In this document: piece by piece, positions 22,878 to 34,110 of the stretch | Numbering within the stretch: the first letter of the stretch is position 1 | How the letters are laid out: each line of letters starts with the position of its first letter | Source of the DNA: Xanthoparmelia taractica | Taxonomy: Eukaryota; Ascomycota; Lecanoromycetes; Lecanorales; Parmeliaceae | Reading direction: 5' to 3' | NCBI GenBank assembly: GCA_033085395.1 | Contig: JANQBS010000092.1 | Location: 1 to 64,000, forward strand | DNA: 64,000 nt | Translations under genes and position numbers: made by a program | Notes under the pieces: generated by a model | What the model saw: the letters and a program-made list of their open reading frames with translations, nothing else | The model's database searches: none | What the model was told of the DNA's origin: nothing

Positions 22878-23789
22878 ATGGCTTCAAAACGCAAGTCAGT
22901 CACGTTCCGTGAGAATGTCTCGATGATCTACCCCAAGAACTTCGATGGCTCATCATCCCCCGCCCCAATCAACACCGCCCCAATCAACACTGCACCTACG
23001 ACCGCGGCCCAATCTCTCACACTCGACCCCATGTATCTGACCTGGTTACGCGGGGCCACCAAAACACACTACCCCTTTATTGTCAATGGAACATTCGCCA
23101 CACATGTCTACCGCCAGAATTTCGAGGAGCATATCAGAATCAAGAACATCGATGATTTCCAAAGAGCCCAAAAGAGAGAGGCGGCTGTGCCAGCGCTAGC
23201 AGAGAGGTACGGTTCATTGGGTTGGGGTACCTTGTACAGGGAAGTAAGCGAAACGGCATGGGTGAAGAACTACAGAGTGAGTACTCCCCATCTGCGTGTC
23301 GGATGGATAAGCTTGCTGACTCTGATGCTGGACAGGAGATCTATCGATTTGATGGTTCGGATGAGTACCTACTGGAGAAGATGGCCGAGGCCTTTGATGA
23401 AGTACGTGACTCGGAAACAGAAAGCTAAGGGTTGTGAGCTAATAGATGTGCAGATCAAGCACGCCATTGCCGAAGAAGAGAAAGTATACGCGCAATTCAC
23501 CCAAGACACATCCATTTACAGCGCTCTATCTGCCCGACGATGGGTGCCGTTCACGCAAGGCGGAGGAGCTCTCGTCAGCCCCGATTTTGGCCCTAGCGGT
23601 GTGAATGTGACTTTTGAAGACGCAACGGACGCCCCTTTTGACACAGACGAATCGGCACGATTTGCCGCTGGGGTCCAAGAAACGAACGGACGTAGGATGC
23701 AATTTGACATGAGTGTTGTGAGTAGGGACTTTGGGGATGCGATGTTGAATGTTAGGACTGAGGCGAGGATATTGAGCGCTGGCCTTTGA
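22878..23789 (+). CDS. Hypothetical protein, 3 exons, 266 aa
   Basis: Exons 22878-23276, 23336-23401 and 23454-23789 sum to 801 nt. Both introns have clean signals: GTGAGT..CAG (59 nt) and GTACGT..CAG (52 nt). The start MASKRKSVTFRENV has a basic head, then a short Pro/Ala repeat in which SPAPINTAPINTAP repeats the INTAP unit. The central region is Tyr/Trp-rich (TWLRGATKTHYPF, GWGTLYREVSE..WVKNY). The C-terminal third is acidic with Gly (VPFTQGGGALVSPDFGP). I see no signal peptide or membrane segment and do not recognise the family. A viral or transposon origin is not suggested by composition. Confidence 0.7.
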   Translation: MASKRKSVTFRENVSMIYPKNFDGSSSPAPINTAPINTAPTTAAQSLTLDPMYLTWLRGATKTHYPFIVNGTFATHVYRQNFEEHIRIKNIDDFQRAQKREAAVPALAERYGSLGWGTLYREVSETAWVKNYRVSTPHLRVGWISLLTLMLDRRSIDLMVRMSTYWRRWPRPLMKYVTRKQKAKGCELIDVQIKHAIAEEEKVYAQFTQDTSIYSALSARRWVPFTQGGGALVSPDFGPSGVNVTFEDATDAPFDTDESARFAAGVQETNGRRMQFDMSVVSRDFGDAMLNVRTEARILSAGL

Positions 23790-26700
23790 CGGAGCAATGT
23801 GCGGTGTGCGGTATTGGACCCGCTGGTGATTGTTAGAGGACATAGTGCTGGAGATTGGAGAGGTCATCGGCTGTTGGAGCATGCTATATTCGCATGTTTG
23901 AGCTGTGGACATAGAACGGTGCATGCGAGTAGAAGGGGAATGTCCACTTTCCGGAAAATGCGTTCCGGATCAAGGTATAACAAAGGTGTCTTTCACTGGA
24001 TGCCCCTGCAAGATTCACAGTGTGAGACGAATGAAAATTTTCAATGCACCTAAATCAAAGCTATTCGTATATTCACCTCTCATTCCAATTTCCATCACTG
24101 CTTCCACCTCCTTTACCCCATCCTCTTTCTATCCTCACAAACCCTCTCTCACGGTCCATAAGCGACGAGCCGCCAACACTAGTGCCAAGGCATCTGCGCC
24201 TACCTTTTACTCTCACGTAAACTGAGCAAGGCTGGTGATGAAAATGATACCGACCTGCATTCTTGCGATGATGTCTTGGCTGATGCTGGTCTCTTTACAA
24301 GCCCAGAACGTCAGGTAGTGAGATTGCCAAGAGTTGCAAAAGACGTGCGTAAGGTACAATTGTAGGTGAGCTTTGCGCAGCTATTCCCCAATGGAAAAAA
24401 AGGGAAATGCTGATTAAATACGGGAAAGATATACTGCACGGGCAAAGCTTGTTCGAGGATAATAGGTCTGAGGGCAAAGGACACAGTGGCAGGCTTATGT
24501 TTTCTCCATGGCGGAGGACTCCGGGCATTCTGAGCAAAAGGGGATTTGATCGTTTTTTGTACTGTACAGGGTAAGATACAACATATCTACCTTGGGCCAC
24601 CTCTTTGCTGGACACGAGCAGGGCTGATAAAAGCTTGTCGGGATCGAGGCTTTCTTTTCTTAAGGTAGCTGCGAGGGACGAAGAAGATGCCCACTGGGTG
24701 GCTGAAGAGGAGGAGGCTGAGGGGCACGCTGCTGGAAATCAAGGGTATTGGATATGGCTGAGGCCGGGGTGAGGGGCTTAGGTGAGTGAGTGAGATCTTA
24801 AGGTAGTCTTGCTGGAGAGCTGATTCGCTTTTCAAAGAACCTGGATGAACCAACATTAAAGACGACTTTCGGGCTATCCGGTCCCTAATGCTCCCATGTC
24901 TCTCTCGTACATGTTGAGACGTGATATAAGTACCATATCACCGTCTACTTGTTGTTCTTCTTATAGCCTGCCAACCAGGTATTCAAAAAAGCCGAGGGTG
25001 GGGGGGCTCAAGATCACGGCATGAAGGGAGCTCATGAATAAATTTCTAGGCCATTCACTTGAAGTATCATTTGTAACGACGACTCTTTTCTCGGCATTCG
25101 CTGATCTCAACCCGAGACAGCGGCGTCAAGATCCGACCAGTAAGATGCACGCTTTTTCTTCAAGTCTGCATTCACGGGATACTCTTCTTCATCAAGGCTT
25201 TTGAATTTGTCGGACAGAACCTTTCGATATGCTGGAGTGACCCCTGTCCTGCTTCTTGTGGGAAAAGTCAGTAATCTAGTTGAGGGTATATATGCCATGT
25301 TCCTGCATCAAAGTCGGCTTGTGATGACGAGAAGTTCTTTGCTGTATATTCCTGATGGCGAGGCAACTGTTTTCTGGCCCGGGAAGGGACATCGGTTCCC
25401 CAGGTGTGGAGGGGCACGGCCAAGAGCCGCCTGCAACCCTTTTCCGAGCCTCCTGAAGACTGGGGGTTGAAGGTTGTTCATAGACCGCATTAGACTCCTC
25501 CTTGAGCGAGGATTCGTTAGAACCAGGGCATACTCTAGGCTATTGCAAGATTGGAATGCTCGAGCCTACCTAATTATATCCCAAATCTAGCCCGAACCGA
25601 CAACAGCAAACTGTTTGCCAAGTCAAACAGAGCAGCAGCCGGCTCTATTCAAACACCAACGGAATTGCCACCGTAAAGGGCCAGTGCAGCCTCTGAACAT
25701 GCAATGTGACGTGGCTCCCGCAAGCGCCGATGTAACATAATCTGCTAAGGCCGTAAGCAGATTCTGGCGCCGATCTGATTTCCAAGTACCACTTACTGGG
25801 AAGTGCTCATGGAACATATTCTTCGTATGGACTCTCGCACCTCAGAGGCTCAGATTCGGAGGTTGGAATGGAGTGGAGATGGTTTGAGAGAGTAGAATCA
25901 CTTAAGATGATTTTCATTCGCTTTTCTAATACATGATGGGAAAACCACTTCCCAAACTGAGCTCGGGAACAGAATTTTTTTGTATGACTGGGCGATAATG
26001 CCAACGTTGGAGCAAGCGGTACTGCGAATCCATTGAAATTTCTGTTCTTTTCTTTTGGAACATTGTTCGACTTTGATTGATGCATGCTCGTCGTATACAC
26101 GCTTTTCCTTTTCTCTTGTACTCGTTACCTCTGTGACAGTATCCCAACAAATTATCCAACCTATAGGATGTTCCGTTTCTGAGCCTTCAAACCATTATTG
26201 ACACAGTCATTAAGGTAACCCATTTGGAAGAACTTTTAGGTGAATCTACATCAGTAAGCGGAGAATCGCAAAATCCATTGGAGTCCGTCCAGACCTCGGA
26301 AGGAGAAGATTCGATCATGTACATATCGCCAGACAAGCGCCAACAGTCAAAAGCAAACAAACATTTAGGAGGGCATGGTGTCCACCTCTTCTTTCCCATA
26401 GCGTTGTCGTGATTCAAAATCTTCTGATTTCCGGGACTATATTTGCTTGTTGGGGTCAGCATTATTGTACTAGAAATATTCCACGTAGAGTTGGCAATTC
26501 CGTCTCGTCAAAAGACAGGAGTTTTCGAGATTGAGCCCACGGTAATCACCAACTTGTCCGGTAAAGCGCTTCCTACAAATACAAGTTTTCGGGCGTGTAG
26601 AGTAGTCAACGATGTCCGGCGGCAGTGAGGGATTTCATCATGTCACATGAATTGGAATTGGTCGGATCGCTGGCAAGCCACGAGTGAGTCACCTCGCGTA

Positions 26701-26893
26701 CTGAAACACATGATTGACGGGGCAAAAGAGAAGATACGCTAGGAGCTAAAGGAAAGTTTGGCTGATGCTGTAAATGCGGGTTACCGCATTGCGAGTCGTA
26801 GAGACTGCAGGTGGGTGGAAGATGGCCAATGACAGAAAAGACCGAAACAAGGCTGCACGCTTCCGCCATACATGCAAGACGGGAAGCCCGATA
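23790..26893. other. Gene-poor interval
   Basis: About 3.1 kb with scattered short frames only. Two minus-strand stretches look mildly coding: 25107-25298 (listed separately) and 26187-26462, a 91-codon ATG frame with Cys and Trp residues but no splice context I can resolve. No RNA genes were seen. Confidence 0.4.
25107..25298 (-). CDS. Small hypothetical ORF, 63 aa
   Basis: ATG at 25298 opens a 63-codon frame that is basic at first and then highly charged, with YRKVLSDKFKSLDEEEYP and a Lys-rich KKKRASYWSDLD tail. The codon choice and charge pattern look protein-like, but nothing else supports it and no family is recognised. It could be the last exon of a longer gene with an upstream exon in 25300-25490, where another minus frame ends. 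Confidence 0.3.
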   Translation of the reverse strand: MAYIPSTRLLTFPTRSRTGVTPAYRKVLSDKFKSLDEEEYPVNADLKKKRASYWSDLDAAVSG

Positions 26894-27742
26894 TCATGCC
26901 TCTAATTCAGGATCCCCATTCTCATATCTGAAAACTCTCGGCTGTTCTTGCCAAATTGATTGGTTAATCAGCCATCTCCCCGGCGTTTCAGGTTCTGCAC
27001 TCTGTTAAAGACGGCCATCAGTAGACGTTGGCTCAATGACAAATGTTGGAGAGAAGACTTACCCTAAAAAGGTCTCTCATAGTATACTCCTCTACCCACC
27101 TGTCCAGTGTTTCAGTTTGAGTACTGCTCATCTGGTAATACGGTACCTGCTGCCGATCGTTGTGAATTCTGGCCTCCAGCGGTCTGATTGGAGTCACCAT
27201 TTGCTCGTATACTGGCTGTATGCTTTCTTCGAGGGCTATTGTATGCTGTTTCGCAGAGTAGATCCAGATTATGAATTGCAGTTGATTGTCGCCGGTTCGG
27301 TCTTCTGACAACATCTGTAGATTGTTAGACCTTCTTTTCTCTTGCATCGACGCTGCTCGCATACCTTGTAGAACTTGATCCACAGCGTACCTCTGTCATC
27401 TGGACCACCATAGGCAACACCGAGCGCACCGCAATTATCGAGGATGAATTCCTTGTGATCTTGGTTTCAGATGTCCATCCTGTCTGATCTAGGAGCAGGA
27501 CAGCGGTGTGCACTTACTATGCTGTCACTCAGCGCATCCAAGTCGCCAAAGGAAACCCCTATGTGGCGATGCGACGGAAGACTGAGGGTGTCGATACTCG
27601 GGAGGGTAGGGCTCGCCATTCTCAATGCTTTGAGTTGTTTCAGGAGATCGAATACTGTCGTCTGTACCCAGGCTGGTCGTCCTCTCACGTTGAAGATAGG
27701 CTCCCACGGCTTGCTACTAACGACACCGTGCACGTACAACAT
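26894..27742 (-). CDS. Hypothetical protein, probably 4 exons
   Basis: Four coding-looking segments follow each other on the minus strand: 27742-27518 (starts MLYVHGVVSSKPWEP), 27459-27365 (ends GPDDRGTLWIKFYK), 27314-27063 (QLQFIIWIYSAKQHTIALEE, with two Glu-rich helical stretches) and 27001-26894 (ends NGDPELEA). The second and third introns have good GT-AG signals and consistent phase. The first does not: the strong donor GTAAGT at 27517 is phase 0, while the next segment needs phase 1. Either a weaker donor GTGACA eleven bases earlier is used or the gene has a frameshift. No known domain or targeting signal is visible. Function is unknown. Confidence 0.5.
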
Positions 27743-29352
27743 TATAGAAGAAGTTGGTGGGTAGAGCTTGGAAGGGGATGAAGATGCTCTATGAAATGAA
27801 ATTTGTCTGCTGCTTCAGAGTGGAGGGGAGGATATAAGGAAAATAGGGCTCTATTATACTCCGCACGGCAGTCTCATATCCGCTCGTCAGCATCGCAGAA
27901 AATCCGAGGCATTGTTTAAGCGCAGCGTCGATTCGGATTTGTCACGAGAGGTGGATTCAGGTGGCGAAATTTCTCACCTTCATGTCGCCACCGATCATAG
28001 CCGATGTCCTGTAGCATGGGGTTTGATCATATGATATTGTAGAGGCCGGACAGCGCAGGATGTGATGCTCGCGCATTGGACAAGATTCATTCCGTCATCA
28101 TGATCCTCATCCCCTTACCATGACTGCTCGATGGCCTTGGTAACTTGACAGAAATTGGCTATATATGCAGCGGACATATCTCTCTCCCGTCTCCTGGTTG
28201 GAAGAAGAAGTTCGAATAAGTACACAAGTCTCGAAACAGTATTTCGTCCTAGAGACAGCATTCTTCACAGCAATACCTGGAAGACGTAAGCTCGATGACT
28301 CTATGATCAGTCGCGCGTAGATCAAGATCTGGTTGGTGATCTCTATAGGCTAGCGGCTGCCTGCATAATGGATGTTACCTTATGATCCTTCCATGGCTGG
28401 AGCGAGTCGATCAGATTGCTACGAGTAGCCGGAGCCGGAGCCGGCGCCCAATAACAATTTTCTCATCTTACCTAAACTTTTGAGGTTGTCGGAGTCAGTC
28501 GGTGGTCGTCATCCTAGATGGATTGGGTTGGACTCTCAGAAGAAAGCGGTCTGCTGAGAGTTCTAGCCGCGATAAGCGCAGCCGCGGGTTGGATGTGACT
28601 CACAGTTTCCTTGGAAGTTCTCGACGCAAGATATGCGAGAGCAACTTGGGTGTTACGCTGGGGAGAATTTGCAACTGTGCTATACAATTTTCTACCCAGC
28701 GAACATCTCAAATACCGGGAGTCTGGGTTTGGAGAGGCAACAATTGGCCCGATTGGTTGCAAAGTGTATCATGCTGCAGCTTACCTCTAAAGCATTGGGC
28801 ATCTGATGAAACACGTAACATGCCCCCTCCTACCTCTGTTGATTCATCTTCGCGGTGAACTATCGCAGGTACGAGATAATCTCCAACATCTGAATTCTTG
28901 CATTCGCCAAAATTTTTTACATGGCGGGATCACACCCATCCGTTCCAACAGGAAGCAACAATGAAAGTAGCTGGATCACCCTTCTCCTGCTAATTTGACT
29001 CGCTTCGGTGGAGATCGTGAAGTCGGCTTCTTTTTGAACGCCCCAGCTGTTTTCTGAATGCATTGGCCATTCATGAAGAAGCTGACCGTTCAAGACTTTC
29101 GTCGGACGTTTGAGACTGGTACAGTGTCTGTGCAAGCCACCTTCATTGTCTTTGTCACCTAGCAGGTTTTTCGAAAGTTTTTCGATGACACTGTCCGCTT
29201 TCTATTATAAAGATTTCCTTGGGATACGAACCGCTTCCTTCGCACCTCGCCTTCGCCATTCATGCGACGTGATCTGTGGCTATTCTGACTCTTGATTTCA
29301 TTCTTCGATTTCCCCTTTCCCCTCTAATCAACCGAAAAGAGATATTGAATCT
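27743..29352. other. Intergenic, weak coding traces only
   Basis: About 1.6 kb. A minus frame at 28514-28762 (ALAYLASRTSKETVSHIQPA within it) looks somewhat protein-like but lacks a start and splice context. GCCGGAGCCGGAGCCGG near 28430-28447 is a short GC-rich repeat. No confident gene. Confidence 0.35.
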
Positions 29353-30295
29353 CACGGAATAAGACGATCAACGTTACCAACGCATATAGCAGCGGAAATT
29401 GCTACAGCGGCGCCGACAATAGGGAGGACGGCAGTTTTTAATAGCGACAAGAAATGAGGACGTGTATGCGGATGCGGATATCGATGCTCGATGCGCAGAT
29501 ATGTGGTATGTTGAACAATCCAGGCCGGATGTGTTCCACATTCCTATTATCCTTTGTCAGATCCAGATCCTGATCGTTATGAGTGGGGTGGCTGGTGACA
29601 AAATATGGCTGGGAGGACTCAGCTCACCCATGACTTCATGCTCAGCGATAGCAGGGTATGGAGCGTCATGAATGTGACCAAACCGTTCAATGTATTTGTA
29701 CAAAACCCGGACCGCTCCTGAAGCCAGCGTGCTCCTCTCTCGCCCTGATGGACTCATGTATTAGGGGAAACAATAGTTGCAAGAGTAGGGGCTTGGAAAT
29801 TTGATATATTGATACATGACTTGCGGAGGCATCGAACGGAATTCCGTGTAGTGAGAGCTGTCTCGTCTCTTCGCGCGAGAAGATCGTCGAAGCAGTTCTC
29901 GAGATAAAAGCCGCTATGACAACAAGATGTAACTTTGGTAGAAGGAATACGGAGTCTGGATCGCGCCTAGTTGCAATACTCCAGCCTTCATGGTTGATCA
30001 AGGGAAGACTGTGGCTGTTGTAAACAGTAAAGCAGATATGCAGCTGACACTGAAGAATCTGCTGAAGGAACTGTCCGAAGACTTAGAGGGTGACTAGGTA
30101 CCGGGTATCTGGAGCGACTGAGGATTCAAAGACATTCATTGATTTCGCACGAAGTTCGTGATTACCGGGTTGCCACGCCCATATGACAAAGGGCACGTAG
30201 CCCATAGCCAATAGGTCAAGTACACCTTTCATGCCGTAGTAATTTCCTATGCCAGATTTCCTCGTTTCTCCGTCTTCTACCTTTGTACGTTGCAT
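29353..30295 (-). CDS. Probable multi-exon integral membrane protein
   Basis: The minus strand from ATG 30295 reads MQRTKVEDGETRKSG, then a hydrophobic GVLDLLAMGYVPFVIWAW segment and a charged region. After a likely intron near 30078-30028 it reads a second hydrophobic stretch (LPKLHLVVIAAFI). A later coding segment contains YKYIERFGHIHDAPYPAIAEHEVM, followed by GTGAGC (donor near 29629). The last exon ends LLKTAVLPIVGAAVAISAAI and CVGNVDRLIP before the stop at 29353. The several hydrophobic spans suggest a small polytopic membrane protein. Exon joints are not fully settled, so the span is the minimal extent. I do not recognise the family. Confidence 0.4.
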
Positions 30296-30623
30296 CGTAG
30301 GGGCAATGTTCAAAATAATAACAGAACGATTCTCAGATCAAATCATTGAAAACTTTACATACATCAGCCGCCTGTGTCACAATTTCTGGCCCAGACAATC
30401 AATCGGAAGTGCTTGTGCCGAGCTGTCCCTCGTGTCCTAGATTGTATTGCTGCATCTGCAGATCGTCGGAACACTTCATGTTCGCTTCTTATCGGATTGG
30501 TTGTTCCTCCCCGATATGCCCACGCAGAATTGTTTGTCTTCGTTCGGATTTGTACTTAAACTTTCCATTACCCTTGGACTCTTTCACTCCCTTATTTCAT
30601 TCAACTCAATCTAAGAAGTAGCC

Positions 30624-31208
30624 ATGGCTTCATACACGTCTTCAAACACCGAACCTGAAAGATGGGCAAAAATAGTCGAAGGAGCGGACAGTGGACGGCA
30701 CCCAGAGATCATGGTTGATGATGGAAAGCTTGTTGCCGTTTCAGCGCCCAGCATCGCAAGTGCTAGAATCCAAACCTTCTTGGCGGATGTATTCAAGGAT
30801 GGCGACAACGAATGGTTCAGTACGGCCAGTGACCCTGTCGATCCTAGTAAGGGGAAAGCCGCCGATGATGGACAACCTGAGAGTAGTAAGAAAAAGAAGA
30901 TATCTCTAACAAAGCAACGCGAAATCGCTAGGCAGGAAAAGAAAGATAAGGGTCTGGTGAAAGCTAGAGCAGAAATGTCCAAGGAAGGCTTTTTGTTTGA
31001 TGAATGGGCAAAAATTTGTTTGAAAGTTTGTACGCTGTCCTCTCCAGGCATATTTCTTGAAGGAGGAAAGGTCGTTGCGACCGATAATACTATTCAAGCT
31101 GCTCAACGCAAGCTCCAATGTTTCACGGCCGTTGCGCTTGGGCAGGACAGTAAACCGTATGGTGGTTATAAAGAACGAGGTGCTGGATATCCATCACGAC
31201 GCTCGTGA
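30624..31208 (+). CDS. Hypothetical protein, single exon, 194 aa
   Basis: A continuous frame begins at ATG 30624, the first ATG after a C/T-rich 5' flank with a favourable GCCATGG context. The N-terminal half is acidic and the middle is strongly Lys-rich (SSKKKKISLTKQREIARQEK), compatible with a nuclear or nucleolar protein or a coiled coil. The C-terminal third is Gly/Lys-rich and ends SRRS. There is no signal peptide, membrane span or recognisable domain. The neighbours do not suggest a function. Confidence 0.6.
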   Translation: MASYTSSNTEPERWAKIVEGADSGRHPEIMVDDGKLVAVSAPSIASARIQTFLADVFKDGDNEWFSTASDPVDPSKGKAADDGQPESSKKKKISLTKQREIARQEKKDKGLVKARAEMSKEGFLFDEWAKICLKVCTLSSPGIFLEGGKVVATDNTIQAAQRKLQCFTAVALGQDSKPYGGYKERGAGYPSRRS

Positions 31209-31931
31209 AAAGGGACTTGCAGAGTAAATAGCCTCGTACTCGGGACTTAGCACAACACAGGCGTTATACTCTGTCTAAGATTGAAGTCTCTGAAAGCAGC
31301 CACAAAATGGAGTTTGAACAAATGTCCTTCGAAACGGGTTTTCGAATCAGTCACAGTAGGAGGCTCCGTTGAAGAAACATATCATCGCTCTGCTCATGTC
31401 GATCCACATAGCTTCTGCTGCCTTTTGCCACCCCTCGGGTTCCAGGGTTAGTGTGACATATTATCGGACCGAAGACGCAAGACGCGAGGCGCAGGAAAGG
31501 GCATGCTAGCAAACAGAACGAAATAGGAATCAGTCCATAGAGTACAATACACAATTCGCCTGCTTTATATGATCATGAGTAAATCAAATATACATGTCGC
31601 ACATTGTTTCCAGCCAGAGATCACGCCATAGGTCTCTTCATGTAAAATTGCGACAAAAGCTTCATGTGCAGAAGAGTCCATTGCATCGGAATAAATGGCA
31701 TGAACTCCTAGCAGAAATCTATCGAAAGTCCCACTGGTTCATCTCGGACTAACCTAGATATATGTTCCTACAATTTTCCGAAACACAGTCTGAAAACGCG
31801 CGGCTCGCAAGCGCGCTGGCCTGAAAAATGTGCGCTGCTCATGTAGATGACCTCATTATTATTCCACCCTAAACCCCCCCCCCCAATGGCTCCGTCCTCT
31901 CAGTCTTCATACCCTTCAGAGATCTCCCGCC
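31209..31931. other. Intergenic with poly-C run
   Basis: About 720 bp; no gene seen. A homopolymer of roughly 11 C lies at about 31875-31885, close upstream of the next start codon. The left part should hold the 3' end of the preceding gene, the right part the promoter of the NTF2-like gene. Confidence 0.45.
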
Positions 31932-32588
31932 ATGGCCTCCCGCGCAGAGACTATCCAGCAGAACTACGAGCCCCGCCCTAACCCGCAATCCCTAACCTCC
32001 AATCCGGATCCCTCGCAAAATTCCTCCACGGACGTCGACTATGAGCCTCATCCTGAGCAATCCATTAAGGTCTCGCCGGAACGGGAGAAGATAGTCAAAA
32101 GCATCACAAGCTTGTATTCTGGCAGCGCAAGCGAAGAGGACATGCAGGTGTATGCGAAGGAATCAATCTACGATGATCCTTGGAGCTATTGTGATACCAG
32201 GTATAAGATTGCCGGGCAGTGGTATGGTAAGCGTGGGGAAGGATATGCTGTCGCCTGTAGTTTTGGAGTATCCCAGCTAATGGTGCTTCTTCACTCAGGC
32301 ATACCTAAAGTCATGGCGTCCTCCAAAACCCTGGCCACGGAGATTGTCTCTAGCACCGATACAGAGATTGTATTCAAAATGAAGCAGGAGTATACCCCGC
32401 GGATCGTCCACTTCACAAAGTCGGTTAACAGTCTTGTTACACTGACTTTGGATGGGGACGGGAAGGTGAAATACCACAAGGATATGTGGAACGACAAGGA
32501 TTACAGTCACGAAGGCTTGGGGAAGATCTTGAAGACGTTGAATGGGGATCATTTGACGAAGATTACGAGACCACCAGGGGACCTATGA
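31932..32588 (+). CDS. NTF2-like (SnoaL-type) fold protein, 194 aa
   Basis: Exons 31932-32226 and 32299-32588 (585 nt) flank a 72-nt GTAAGC..CAG intron that is in frame and stop-free. After a disordered Pro/Asn/Gln N-terminus, residues about 50-190 have the layout of fungal NTF2/SnoaL-like proteins: an initial helix (EKIVKSITSLYSG), a Y.KESIYDDPW motif, the GIPKVMASSK segment, and beta strands ending in VNSLVTLTLDGDGKVKYHKD with a closing W-D. These folds often act as small enzymes or scaffolds; no substrate can be inferred. It is related to the protein at 61495-62334. It converges with the ribokinase gene, whose stop is 130 bp away. Confidence 0.75.
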   Translation: MASRAETIQQNYEPRPNPQSLTSNPDPSQNSSTDVDYEPHPEQSIKVSPEREKIVKSITSLYSGSASEEDMQVYAKESIYDDPWSYCDTRYKIAGQWYGKRGEGYAVACSFGVSQLMVLLHSGIPKVMASSKTLATEIVSSTDTEIVFKMKQEYTPRIVHFTKSVNSLVTLTLDGDGKVKYHKDMWNDKDYSHEGLGKILKTLNGDHLTKITRPPGDL

Positions 32589-32718
32589 GTGGTTGGCGTA
32601 ACGGCAAAGCGGAGGGCTGGCAGGAGCATAGCGTAGTTGATAGTGAATGCCAGCAGCATCATGTTACTGAGTTCCACGATGTTATTATAATAATTTACCC
32701 CTGGTCTGTATAGACCGC

Positions 32719-33783
32719 TCATTGTCTAATCGCCGGGTCTACGCCCTGCTTCCATTCGTCAAAGCTGATCCCCGGTCCTGCAGAAACCTGAGCGTTGTCT
32801 AACGAGACCTCATTTCGCCAAGGAATAGCACTCTGGACACCTCTTCTTTGTACGGTCTTCGATGCAGCTCTGTTTGCGAAAGCCACCAGATGCGTCATAT
32901 GAGCAAAATCTCTGCACTCTTTGCCAGATTTTGCCAGCACAGCCGCATATGCGCCTACAAAAGTGTCCCCAGCGCCAGTGCTATCTACCACTGTCACCTT
33001 CTTTCCTAAGACCTGCAGGACCCGTTGTATTGTAGTGTTTATGTAGACCACGCCCTCTGCCCCAAGCGTGATAAGGATATGGCGGACTCCTAGATCAATC
33101 AGCCGCTCCATGTGGTCGCCCCAGAGTGCCCAGGACTGGTTTTGCGCCGTAGTGCCAGTGATGATGCTGGCTTCTGTTTCATTGACTATTAGATGATGAA
33201 CCGCTGAGTAGGCCTCCCGTGGCAACTTCACTGCCGGTGCAGGATTGAGAAGTACTTCAACATCCGCCTCTCGAGCGAGCTTCAGGATGTGTAGTACCGT
33301 GGCCAACGGTATCTCAAGCTGTAAGATGATTAGAGCTGGCAAAGGATCTGGTAGACTCTTAAAGTCGGACGGCCTCAATGCATAATTTGCATTCGGACTC
33401 ATCAGGATTCTGTTCTCCCCACTCTCCTCCTCAACAATGATGACAGCCACTCCGCTCTTCTCGCCAACTTTCACTTTGACGCCATCAACGCCAACACCAT
33501 TGCTAGCCAGACCATTGATCAAGTCACGTCCAAACATGTCATCACCAACGGCGCCGATCATGTTAATGGTGCACTCTACATCCTCGATCTTCGAGCTCTT
33601 GTTGTTGCGGGTGAGTCTAGCACAAGCTACTGCTTGGTTGGCCCCTTTACCACCGCAGCCCGTATCGTACGAAGAAGAGATGAGCGTTTCTCCTGCTGTT
33701 GGGATGCGGGATGTGCGTGTGATTAGATCGGTGTTGAGGGAGCCGATTACGGTGATATTTGGTATCGCCATAGCCCAAGGCAT
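32719..33783 (-). CDS. rbk1: Ribokinase (PfkB family)
   Basis: ATP-dependent ribokinase, D-ribose to ribose 5-phosphate, cytosolic, feeding the pentose phosphate and nucleotide pathways. One exon, 354 aa, near the family's usual size. It begins with a substrate-binding ITVIGSLNTDLITRTSRIP strand; PfkB signature 1 is GCGGKGANQAVACARL near residues 42-57. An NPAP motif follows, then VNETEASIITG, and signature 2 DSTGAGDTFVGAYAA contains the catalytic Asp near residue 270. An anion-hole GAGD is present, so the enzyme should be active. The start could be ATG 33783 or the internal ATG four codons later; the second sits directly before the conserved strand. Confidence 0.93.
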   Translation of the reverse strand: MPWAMAIPNITVIGSLNTDLITRTSRIPTAGETLISSSYDTGCGGKGANQAVACARLTRNNKSSKIEDVECTINMIGAVGDDMFGRDLINGLASNGVGVDGVKVKVGEKSGVAVIIVEEESGENRILMSPNANYALRPSDFKSLPDPLPALIILQLEIPLATVLHILKLAREADVEVLLNPAPAVKLPREAYSAVHHLIVNETEASIITGTTAQNQSWALWGDHMERLIDLGVRHILITLGAEGVVYINTTIQRVLQVLGKKVTVVDSTGAGDTFVGAYAAVLAKSGKECRDFAHMTHLVAFANRAASKTVQRRGVQSAIPWRNEVSLDNAQVSAGPGISFDEWKQGVDPAIRQ

Positions 33784-34110
33784 TTACCTCTTGGGGGTGT
33801 GAGCCTGTCCTAATAATAGGAGCTTGTCAGGAAGTAGTCTCTGGGTCACACTTGTGCTAAGCCAGGGAATTGTACCCCAGTCCCACCCTTTCATCAGGTC
33901 TTCCCTAGGGTTGGGTGTCGCTTCACTGGTAGGCAACGCGAGATGAGAGTCCCGGGAGTATCTCTGTATCCTAGAGCGGATGTGTGGCAGTATCTTCACA
34001 AGATGATGTCATCACTAGTAAATTGTAGAAGTAGCAGCTTCTTCCTGACCGCATCGAAACCCCCACCAGGTTGTCGCGCCAAGCTATACACTAAGACTGA
34101 ATGGGATTCA

